Below are positions 23,901 to 34,600 of a DNA stretch of 64,000 nt, in pieces. The translations under genes and the position numbers were made by a program. Source of the DNA: Hermatobates lingyangjiaoensis (Eukaryota; Arthropoda; Insecta; Hemiptera; Hermatobatidae); NCBI GenBank assembly GCA_026182355.1, contig JAPFBL010000313.1:310001-374000 (forward strand). The letters are read 5' to 3'. Position 1 is the first letter of the stretch, and every line of letters starts with the position of its first letter. The notes beneath the pieces are model-generated. The model was not told where the DNA came from. It did not search any database and saw nothing but the letters and a program-made list of their open reading frames with translations.

Positions 23901-24970
23901 TAGTAAATTCTATAAAATAAATATATTTTTTTAAAAACATAAAAACTTTTTATATATATTTAGAAAATACATAAGCAATTCACATACTTGAAATATTAAA
24001 AAAAATTTATAATATCTAAAGTATATAGAATAATATAAAATGTAATATACACCAGTTTATTACTTCAGGTAAAAGACAGATTTTAATTGAACTCGAATGG
24101 AATATAATTTCTCAAAACTATGATTAACTCCTTTTTACATTCATTAAGTATATTCAATCAGCTTAAAAAAACTACAATGAATAATTTTTAATACTTACAT
24201 GGTGTATGAAATTGAAAGAAACATTTCATCCTTAAGTACTATGTCTATTTCTTAGATTAATTATCCTGAAGAATTTCTACACTAAATATTTCTCAGTAAA
24301 TTGACCTGGCTCTGTTATTAATGGTGCTAGTAAGTTATTAGCAACTTAAAAATCCTGTTCCATGAATAATATAAATGTATGAATCAATTTAATTTTTTCA
24401 AGAATGTTCATTCTAGGAATTAACAGTTCCATTGCACTGTTTGTGTTCTCTGCATCAATTAACCTTCTTTCAATACAAAATATCCCATGGATAACCTTTT
24501 ATTATTTTGTGAAATATATAAATTTAAATCTATCTTTAAAATCAGTTTTCAGAAATTTTGGACTACATATTATACTGGATTATTATTGTACACGTATAGA
24601 TGAATAGAAAATTTCAAACAAATAAAAATATAGAGTTCATAATTTTGCTGATCTTTATGAGCATGGTGCTATCGACAAACGATATTTATGATGAATTGAT
24701 CAATTCATAGTCACAAATAATGTAACGAGTATAACATAACAAATAAGCATAAAGACAATTACTTGTTTTTCTTGGTCTTTTGGAGTTTACTTGGATGATT
24801 TATTCATCTTCAAGCTAAACTAATGTCCACGACTTTGTTCCTTATATATTGTTCTTTTTCGATTTTCTGGAGTTGATACCTTGCAAGGCTTAAATGAAAT
24901 CCTTTTATGAGTTGGTATTGTTCCGGTTGAGTTAATTTTGCTGGTACATGGATGTCTATTCGTAACTGTC
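20982..24970 (-). CDS. ASPSCR1: TUG / ASPSCR1 orthologue (UBX-domain protein), C-terminal exons
   Basis: TUG family proteins tether GLUT4-type vesicles in mammals and bind and disassemble p97/VCP hexamers through an extended UBX domain. Exons in coding order: 24970-24880 (tentative), 23705-23575, 23465-23242, 22403-22217, 21096-20982. The last four are linked by consistent phases (0 to 2, 2 to 1, 1 to 2, 2 to stop). They give ILPDEG...SDDFYELTSSEVKSLY, then the UBX core with CIIRIQFPDRTVLQGVFHPKE, the FYLFTAPPKF strand, and the C-terminus SATPKWFKPQ, which parallels the PKWLK ending of vertebrate TUG. The tentative first exon supplies a Ser/Thr/Lys-rich linker in matching phase. The N-terminal ubiquitin-like exons were not found. 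Confidence 0.9.
24799..24804 (-). terminator. AATAAA just after an alternative reading of the 24.9-kb exon
   Basis: Continuing through the donor of the tentative TUG exon, another frame stays open for 53 codons (24970-24810), ends in TGA, and is followed six bases later by AATAAA. It could mark an intronic polyadenylation site or the last exon of an unrecognised gene. Confidence 0.3.
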
Positions 24971-25009
24971 CTAAAGAAAAATGATATAATACATTTATTC
25001 AAAATGTCT

Positions 25010-27040
25010 TACATGTACGCATGTTTATCTGTCCATTACAGATTCTAGAAAGAATAAATTAATTGGGTTGAAATTTGTCGTCATTGTGAAGATATGAATG
25101 TCCGTCCATCTATTGCTAAATCTGAATTCCCCCAGTTAGTGATTGGTTATATTCCTTATCTATTTATAATTCAATATTTCAGTTGCATACTACTCCATTA
25201 AATAATGAAAGTTCAATCGCTGGAATAAATTATTGATATCAAACTAGTATGATACCCATGTTAAAGTCAAGAAAATTTTAAAAATTAAATTTCGAACTGT
25301 TTCAATTACAGATAGTTCTTATTTTGTCCCAATACTAAAATGTAATCATATTTTCTGTAAATGAAATACATAAAAAAATTACTACGTATTAGTCTCACTG
25401 ATATTATCTTTAGGGAAAGTTAAATGATATCGAAGAAAAAATATATTTTAAATCTTACAATCAAGAAATAAGTAGCAAAGATTTGAACAAAGTACAAGAG
25501 ACAGATTTAGAATGATCTTAAATAATCAGCTTCAATATTGTAGTGCATTTCTTAATGAATTAAACTTTCAACAGAAGTATTAAGAGCAAAATTTTACATC
25601 TTTCTGACTGCAATGGGATAGGTTAATCGGGAATAATAACTTACAAAAAGTTTGGGTTCTTTTATTTGACTATCTTACGAAATTTCAATATAAAAAATAA
25701 TTCATTCTGTATATTGAAAATAAGTATGATTAATCATAAAAGAAATATGTTCGAAAGATTATTCTAAAAAAATAAGAGTATTTTTAACTATTAATAAGTT
25801 AATATCTGATCAAGGGATATTAATTGATAACAACCGAGGGAGAACTAGTTTTAAATAAGATGAATTAAGTACGTTTAGTATTCATCCAACCCTTTCAACA
25901 TAACACAATGTTTGTTTCTGTATTCTGTTTAATTCACTTTCATAAACAGTTAGATTACAGGTTAGGAGATTGGTCATAACTCTAGATTTTAGAAAGATGA
26001 TGAATACGTTCAAAAAAAAAAACGTAAAACACGTGCAAGATTAATCAAGTACAAAGACTTGTTCTTCCATCAGAAGAACATTGACCATTCAGAAGAAATT
26101 AGAAAACATATTTAGAGTAATGTTAGTAAAAAAGTATGTCATTTTCTTTATTAAAAATAAGTGATCAACTAAACTAGTCAAACTTTGCGAAAAGCAATTA
26201 TAGGTTTACATCTCTATTCTTATCCCTTGGTCTGTAGGACGTCGAATAGATTTCAAAAGAAGGCGATGGGTACACAATCAAATAATGAAGGAAAGTTCCA
26301 TTCAAGAAAATGGTTTAATATATTTAAATGAAAATATATTTCACTCTAAAGAAATCATGGTTTCACAAAATATAACATTTTGCACCGAAATTTGACCATT
26401 AAAACTGTTGTACAGTTAAAATAATATATATAGTACTTATCATGTTTGGACACAGTATGGAGTTATATAGGGTTAGTTTGTCATATTTAAAAACTTATTA
26501 CAAAAACATAAATGCTTACAGGAAATAATGCATTGAAAAATATATATCAGTTGAAAATGCAGTGGCTTTTGGAAACAGAATTATGAAATGCTCAAGGATT
26601 TTAAAAATCTTTCTTTAGAACTAACTTGAACGCTATAATATTTATATCATTTTATTACAGAAATAAGAGGTTCACTGTTAATTAGTAAGTTTTTTTTTAG
26701 GTTTAATATTAAATCCTTCAACTGGACCATATAGGTTAGTAAAAGATGTATTAGAAAAGGATATTTATACAATTTTAAGTGAATTATAACACAATTTTCC
26801 AAAACTGGAAACAGAGCCAATCAAAAGTTCGTGATTCATTTTTTTTAAACAGCATGTAGCCCTTGTAGTATATATGCAAGGGCGCTTAACGAACTATATA
26901 CACATTAAAACTATATGAGAATAATTACTTCTGTGACATTTTCTTCATTGGGAGGCAATAAAACCAATCGAAAGTGAAATAATATTACATATTATAAACA
27001 TTTCTATTCACACAATTAATTAATTTAATGATAACAAATA
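25010..27040. other. No gene seen
   Basis: AT-rich sequence between the TUG exons and TSSC4, searched on the minus strand for TUG N-terminal exons without success. Confidence 0.45.
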
Positions 27041-27049
27041 CTTTAAATT

Positions 27050-27727
27050 TTATCCAAAAGAATCACTTTCATCATCTTCCGTATCCAATAAGTGATCAAG
27101 TTTGATCTGATTTTTTGAAACTTCTGCAGGAGTCTGTTTTTTCGTTTCTTTCTTAGCTCGCTTCTGACCTACAATATATTCTGGCATTTCCCTCTTTGCA
27201 GAAGTTTTGAAGAGGGGGTGCCCTGGAGATGGTTTCTGCTTTTCAGCAGTAAGTTCAATTTGATTGTGTATTTTATTAAATTTTGGAGCGATTTTTATAC
27301 GAGAACCCCGTAGATACTCCATGTCTACCGTACCATGCTCACGTAAAAATGTCATAGCAGCAGCCGTGTTACTTCTTTCTGACATTTCATTATCTGGAAC
27401 ATCACTCAAAGAATATTTTGTCCATTTATGAGGATTCATCTGGTAATCTGGAACTTTTAATTCTTTATTTTTCTTTGATAAAGGTATTCCAGGAGTTTTG
27501 AAAATACTCTCTTTCCCGACAAATTGGGTGGTGTCAGTTTTTGAAGTTGATACCCTTGTTTTACTTGCTTTATGCTGGTCCTCACTGAAATCTTCGATTG
27601 AATACCTGTTACTTGGTCTGGAACTCTCCAATTTGTCTAATTCTTCAAACACACATTTTTGTCGAGTATTAAATCGGTCACTAGAACTTTCCAATAAAGA
27701 TATATTTCCTTGGGAAGAAGAAAACAT
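27050..27727 (-). CDS. TSSC4: TSSC4 family protein (U5 snRNP assembly factor)
   Basis: 225-aa single coding exon. TSSC4 is a nuclear chaperone for U5 and tri-snRNP formation in vertebrates. Visible family signatures: an N-terminal LLESSSDRFNTRQKCVFEEL (about aa 12-31, the F-x-x-R-x-x-x-[IV]-F motif), a central KTPGIPLSKK, and the best block PDYQMNPHKWTKYSLSDV (about aa 93-110), which matches the family's P-D-Y-x-x-x-P-x-x-W-T-K-Y-S-L. After it comes an AAAMTFL helix segment, then basic KRAKKETKK and an acidic C-terminus EDDESDSFG. I chose the ATG at 27727. The frame continues a little further upstream only from a TTG, so that is 5' UTR. Divergently transcribed from the SRA gene. Confidence 0.85.
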   Translation of the reverse strand: MFSSSQGNISLLESSSDRFNTRQKCVFEELDKLESSRPSNRYSIEDFSEDQHKASKTRVSTSKTDTTQFVGKESIFKTPGIPLSKKNKELKVPDYQMNPHKWTKYSLSDVPDNEMSERSNTAAAMTFLREHGTVDMEYLRGSRIKIAPKFNKIHNQIELTAEKQKPSPGHPLFKTSAKREMPEYIVGQKRAKKETKKQTPAEVSKNQIKLDHLLDTEDDESDSFG

Positions 27728-28586
27728 CGTCAGATTGAAAAGGTTGAAAGTGTTACACGGATCCAAAAATCTAGAAACTAAACTACGCTCACCAGAATTG
27801 ATATCTTCAGAAATAATATTTTACCTACTTTATTCAAGGTATAATTTTACTATATGGCAATATAAAAGAAGAAACCAATGAAAGTAAACATTGTCGGCTC
27901 TACCACCTGTCAATATCAAATAGTCTTGAATTATTAAGAACAGTTTTGTGGTTTTCACATTAAACAAAACATAACCTGCTACGTAGACTAAACTAGTTCC
28001 TAACTGGTTATGATTGTATTTATGTTGGTATCAATGCACCGGTCGCCATTGACTGTTTAGGTTGTTAGTGTTTGCCAGTTTCTAACTTTGAAGTTTGTTG
28101 TTATTTTGTTTGAAATAATTATATTAGTGCATATATCATCCCGGTTTTTTTTTGCTTAATATTAGTTATTTCACTTTCTTGCAATAATTGTGTCGAAGTT
28201 ACTGAAGTAACTTCGCGAGAGTAAGTTAATATACTTTTCTGTTCTCTTCTCAATTTAGTTTTTGCATTTTTTTTGTATCATAGTTCATCAGAATTGAGCA
28301 TGTCTTATTCCAGAACCCAGGATTATTTTTGAATGTAGTCTCAAAATGTTTACCCATTTCTGTAAAGAAATAGTTCAATTATGACTTTAATTTCTGTTAT
28401 AACTCGTTTTCCCTCATATACTATCTAACTACAATAAGCAAAACATTTTCTGAAAGTTTATGTTTCCTTTGATTAATATTTCGACTGTTTCATTCTTTCA
28501 ACCATTAAACAAAGTCTGAAATGAGTAAATCGTTCTCAGCACTAGTTAGCTATGATCATTGATTTAGATAACTGTTTTTTTTTCAG
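27728..28586. promoter_or_regulatory. Bidirectional promoter region, TSSC4 / SRA-YDG gene
   Basis: The two start codons are about 0.9 kb apart and face away from each other. A likely noncoding first exon of the SRA gene ends at 28220 (CGCGAGA|GTAAGT). No TATA box stands out at a plausible place. Exact start sites cannot be read from sequence. Confidence 0.5.
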
Positions 28587-28642
28587 ATGACTTTTAAATT
28601 GGCTTGTCAGTAATCTTGTAGTTCTCCACTACAACTATGAGA
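28587..28642 (+). other. Second exon of the SRA gene: 5' UTR with upstream ORF and start codon
   Basis: Bounded by a strong acceptor (TTTTTTTTCAG) and donor (ATGAGA|GTGAGT). It opens with a nine-codon upstream ORF (28587 ATG to TAA, peptide MTFKLACQ), then carries ATG-AGA at 28637-28642, which joins in phase 0 to the exon at 29149. The upstream ORF could lower translation of the main ORF. Confidence 0.6.
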
Positions 28643-31600
28643 GTGAGTATTTGATATGAAAAAGAAAAATAAAAATTTTTATCTAAGTAGCTTACCTGTT
28701 ACTTCGTTAGTATTAGTTGATTTGTGTAGTAGGGATTGAAGGATGGACATCATTGATATTATTCATTACAAGATTGTTGGTAGCTACTGTGCTTGCCTAA
28801 TGATAAATTTATTATTACAACTATTTTATAAATAGTAGACAAGAGGGTTGAATCTATTCGAAATATCTATGAAATAAGTATATCACTTTTTTAACATTGA
28901 GTGTTGTTGTAAACAAGTGTATTTTATTTGAAAGTAGCCGTTTTTTATTTTGAAAGTAGTAAAGGTTGTGAAAAACAACGTTCTTTGTCGAAAAATAATA
29001 GAAAAGTTTCTTATCTTCACTTGATTATTGTGAATTTATTGATACTTATATCAAAATCCGCCTTTCCCAGACCCCCTCAGAGAGATTTGTTAGTTTTATT
29101 ATGAGTTACACTTTTATCAAAGTGTTATAATTCTTTCCTTTGTTGTAGGTATCAAAGAAATCTTGTTGTGGAACGCCTATTGTTTTTCATTATGGACCTG
29201 TTGAAGGTAATGATTTAATTATTGTATGGATTGTTTTACACGATTTTAAATTTTTTTTTTCCTAGCCTAATTGATTTGAATATCCGTTACCATGAGTTCC
29301 ATAATTTTTATGTCAATGTTCATTTCCAATGTACGTATGGATAGTGTAGGTAGTATTTTTTTTTATGTTTTATTAAAATGTTGTTAAAGTTATTTAACAG
29401 ATTATATACTCATGAATATCAGAAGAAGTTGGGCAAGTTCAATAAGAACTCTTGTGAGGTGTCTGGAATTCTGTAAGATGAGACTTATTATTCTCCTTAT
29501 GGATTTCATGGGGTTTTGCAAGAGTTTTTCATGAACTCGCTGGATCTCCTCAGATATTGGTGATTGACTTCCAATTTCTGAACCATGAATGGGCAGCCTT
29601 CCTTCTTTAAATTTGTGGTACTAGGTCCAACTTTGCCAGATCGTGCAGTTTTTCTAATTTTGCATTAAAGGCACTTCTCGCAGTCTAAACAATCACCATG
29701 TTAGAGCCTTTGCAAGAGGAAAAATGACAAGTAAAGAACATTTTTTTGGACTTCTTCTTTGTAGTTTCCACGGTTATCCAACCAATTCCACGTAAGGCAC
29801 ATATATACTTTGCATCATGAAGGACATAACTGCCCCTGATAAAGGTTTTTGCCCCAAACTACAGCCCATCAAAGTGACTTTTGTGACCATGATAGTTACA
29901 CTGCTGTATTTCGGACTACCGAAACAAGCTTGACTGAGCTGCCATCTTCTGCTAGTTAAACAAAAATCCAAGTCGTATGCTAAACCGTGTAAATTTATTT
30001 ACTATTAAGTATGTTTTCCAACCAATACTGCCATTATTAAAATTCCTTTTTCAACATTTCTCTATTTATTCATTTCTTATGAGCTACATTTTATTTTTAG
30101 TTTCAAAAATATGGCAGTAATTGTTTTCTTAAAGTACCATTCGATCATGCTTGTTCAATTATTACCTCCAATCATGTTAACACCGTTATAAATATTATCT
30201 TTATCTTCATAGCTTTCTTTAAAATTGAGTTGTTTTTAGTTTATGTAAAGTAAATGTTTGTTTCAAGGTGTTGATGTTGGCAATATCTTCAATCAGAGGA
30301 GGGATTTGAATTACAAACAGGTTCACCAGGCAAGGGAAGCTATTGATGTCGGTCCTGAGGGTCCTTACTCCATACTTCTTTCGGGGACAAAAAACATTAA
30401 TGATTTTGGATATACCTTCGTTATATCAAGTAAGAAGACGAAATTATTTGCATGATGAATTGAATTTCATTATAGGTTCATTTCTGTGTTGTTGAAGAAG
30501 TTTCAAACACAAGTAGTGGATACTAAGTTTAGAATGACTGCAACTGAAAGATGATTCTATTGTCTTTACTTAGAATTATCTTTGATTTTATGTTTTTGAA
30601 TATGATCATTTTATAATAAACAAAAAATAAAGTCTAGCCTAACTTTTGATGACAGGCCAAGACGTACCATAGGATATATAGCCTAACCTCAACTGGGTTC
30701 AGTAGGATTAGGCTATTCTCTGCCTCAGCTTGCATTAAATCAGAAACATCAAATACATACAAGATTTCAGATAAACACGTGAAATAACAATCAATGCTGA
30801 AATACAAGTGGACATAGTTAGTTAATGTTCATTATACATTAAAATACGTAATAATTATAATTGTAGAGTAAAAATCTAATGAAATGGTCTCCACATATAA
30901 AAATTTAATGATATGAACAACTCGTTTCGAACACGTAGTGTTCTTCCTCAGGCATTAACTAAGGATCCTTAATTAATGCCTGAGGAAAAACACTACGTGT
31001 TCGAAACGCGTTGTTTATATCATTAAATTTTTATATGTGGAGACCATTTCATTAGATTTTTACCCTACAATGAGTAAATACCACATAATAACTGATTGCA
31101 CTACATTAGAAATAATTATAATATTGTTTATGCATAATAAAGGTATAGTTTGCTTAAGATTACGAAATTGGATTAGTCTAGGCTAACCGGTCTCACTATG
31201 TCCTCAATGTGAATTCTCAATTCTTGGATGATAATGCTATTCGGAAGAAAAAAAAGTACGGAAACTGGAGGGTTGAGTGTAGTTTTTAGTTGTATACAAG
31301 AACATTCGTTCTGAATTGGTTAATATATCTTATCTTACTCAGAAAAGAAGTGTGGATGAGGATTGATAATAGAACAGTAACCTTCAAGTCTGCATCGTAA
31401 CGCTCTCTTAGACCAGGAGATATCCTTCACGGAGGCTAAATTTCCACGGGTTAATAAATTACGGTAGTATGTATAAGCCTATTAGAGGTATGGGGAAATA
31501 TTAGAGGGAGAGGAGGAAAAAATGAGTACACCCTCATTATGGTCTCTGTTAGTTGTTATTTGAGAGGTGTGGAGTGGGAAGGTCGAGGGTACCGCGCTGC

Positions 31601-34600
31601 CCTTATGCAGGTAGCCCGGCGGGCAGTCGGAGAGCAATCGTTGCAGAGAAAGGACTCCTTCCCACTCCAACCAATAATACTTCAATTCAGTTAAACATTT
31701 TTTGGTGACCCCGACGTGATCCGGCCAGTATCTAGCGCCGATCTCTAAATCGTAAGAAGGAAGTGAAAATCGTGAAGTAGTGTTGGATTCAGAACAAGAC
31801 GTGATCCGGCCAGTATCTAGCGCCGATCTCTAAATCGTAAGAAGGAAGTGAAAATCGTGAAGTAGTGTTGGAGTCAGAACAAAACGTGATTCGACCAGTA
31901 TCTAGCGTCGATCTCTAATCGAAAGGAAGTGAAAATCGTGAAGTAGTGTTGGAGTCAGAACAAAACGTGATTCGGCCAGTATCTAGCGCCGATCTCTAAT
32001 CGAAAGGAAGTGAAAATCGTGAAGTAGTGTTGGAGTCAGAACAAAACGTGATTCGGCCAGTATCTAGCGCCGATCTCTAATCGAAAGGAAGTGAACATCG
32101 TGAAGTAGTGTTGGAGTCAGAACAAAACGTGATTCGGCCAGTATATAGCGCCGATCTCTATTCGAAAGTAGGTGAAAATCGTGAAGTAGTGTTGGAGTCA
32201 GAACAAGACGCGATCCGGCCAGTATCTAGCGCCGATCTCTAATCGTAAGAAGAAAGTTAAAATCGTAAAGTAGTTTGGAGTCAGAACACATCTAATCGTA
32301 AGAAGGAAGTGAAAATCGTAAAGTAGTTTGGAGTCAGAACACATCTAATCGTAAGAAGGAAGTGAAAATCGTGAAGCAGTGTTGTGTTAAAGTTGTTTTT
32401 GTTGGAAAGTAGTGTCGGGAGTTAGAACTCAAGAGCAGAGACATCTGAAACCTTTATTGAATTGAGCCCAGGTAACAGGACCCAGCTTCTAACGTCGCAA
32501 GTACCGGCTGTGCAAGTCACCGAACACCTCAGATAAGCCCTTATCCTTTTCAAATTAACCCTTCTCTCTTTACCTAACCCTACTCCAATATTTATTCACT
32601 TAATCTAATTGTTTTTAAAATCTTAAGTCTGTGGTTCCTTTTATTTAATTACATAGTCAACAGTAAACCTTTATTTACATTTTAAATTACATTTTAATTA
32701 TTGTAGTTATCATGTCAATTTATAAAAAACTTGTAAGACAGCGAGCCAATCTTAAGAACCGTATAACACATATTAAATCTTTTGTACAGGGCTACAATAA
32801 TATTAAAAATGAGGTAGAGGAACTTGATGTAAGGTCGAGCGAATTGGATGAATGCCTTAGGGAATTTTGGAATATCACTGAAGAAATGGAAGACTCTGGG
32901 TTAGTGGAAGATACAGATCAATTAAACGAGGAAGTAGAATCCTTTGACAACAATTATTACTACATAAAGGCATGTATCCTGACGTTGGGAAAGAAGCAAG
33001 GAACCAGACCTATTCTGGCGCCGATCACAAAGACGAGCAGTCCCGATAATCAAACATCAAATTCAGATACAGAGGCTCGACAAGAGGATTCGATTGGATC
33101 TGGGACATCGTCTAACCATAATCCTAAACCGAATGGTTACTGTCACTTTGTTACTACATCAGAGGGAGATCTTAATAATCAGTTGTCCAGGTTTTCGGAA
33201 ATTGAAGAACAACAGTCAACTCAAGAAACCAATTCTGAGGAAAGGAGTGAAGATAATCATAAAGAATGCCCTGATCTACGTGGTGATTCTATAAATTCGG
33301 CATTAACTCCATTTTTGAAATTAGAGAGGCAACTTAGTCATGACATCACATTAAAGGGAGCCTATATTGAATTTATGAAAGACTACCTCCGACAGAATCA
33401 TAAGGAAGAAGTGTTAGAACCAGAGAAAATTAAACAATGTTTTTACCTTCCACATCATCCAGTCATTCGGGATGCTAGCTCTACTACTAAAGTAGGAGTA
33501 GTGTTTGACGGCTCAGCGAAATCATCGACTAATTTGTTCTTAAATGATTTATTATACACTGGACCAGCCATACCACCTGAGTTAATAACTATTCTAGTAA
33601 AATTTCGTATGCCACGATTCGTTTTTATCTGCGATATGAAGCAAATTTACCGCCAACTTCTCATGCGACCTGAGGACTGCGATCTACAACGTATTTTGTG
33701 GCGAAGTAATGAAAGGGAATCAATACGAACTTATAGGCTATTAACGGTGACCTATGGAACTTCCTCAGCTCCATTTCTTGTGGGAAGGAGCTTAAGCCAC
33801 TTAGCCAATCAACATTCAGACGACCGACCGTTAGCTTCAAAATTTCTAGAAGAATTAATAGCTCCTTTAAATTCCGCAGGTTTCCAACTGCATAAGTGGG
33901 TGTCAAATAACCCAATAGTCTTAAGACAAATACCCACTGAGTTGCAAGAGCAAAAATATCTAATAAATTCACATTCCAGTGACGGGTTTATCAAGCCACT
34001 GGGTATGATATGGGAACCTCATTCTGATTTCTTCAATTTTGTAGCTCCTAAATTGCCACACCGTACTGATATCACTAAAAGATCAATTCTTTCAGATATA
34101 TCAAAGCTGTATGATTCCTTAGGACTTATCTCGCCTGTAATTATTCAGGCAAAATTATTGATGCCAGAATTATGGCAGCTGAAGTCTGAGTGGGATGAAC
34201 CAGTCGCACCAAACCTAACTCTACGGTGGTCGAATTATCAAAAAGGCTTGAAGGATTTGGATGAGATATCTATTCCACAGCGAAGTACTGATTCATACGA
34301 GTATTCTGAAGTGGCATTTCACGGATTTTGCGATTCGTCAAATTATTCTTATGGCTGCTGTGCTTATTTAATATGTAAATCGAGGAGAAGCTTAACTTCA
34401 ATGTTATTATGTTCTGAATCTTGTGTAGCTTCGCTGAAGAAACAATCGTTACCTCGTTTAGAGCTTTGTGGAGCCGTGCTTCTAGCAAATCTATTCCACA
34501 AGGTAAAAATGAATTTGAAAATCAACTTCACCACAGTCCATTTTTGGACAGATTCAACTGGGGTTATATCTTGCCTTCGCCCTGAGTCTAGCACCTGGAA

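Noticed and set aside
26880..26990. Short minus-strand frame with PPNEENVTE as a TUG exon
   Set aside because: No acceptor upstream of it; it lies directly after the TSSC4 stop and fits 3' UTR better.
27050..27766. TSSC4 start at 27766
   Set aside because: That reading begins with TTG; the first ATG in frame is at 27727, just before the conserved N-terminal motif.
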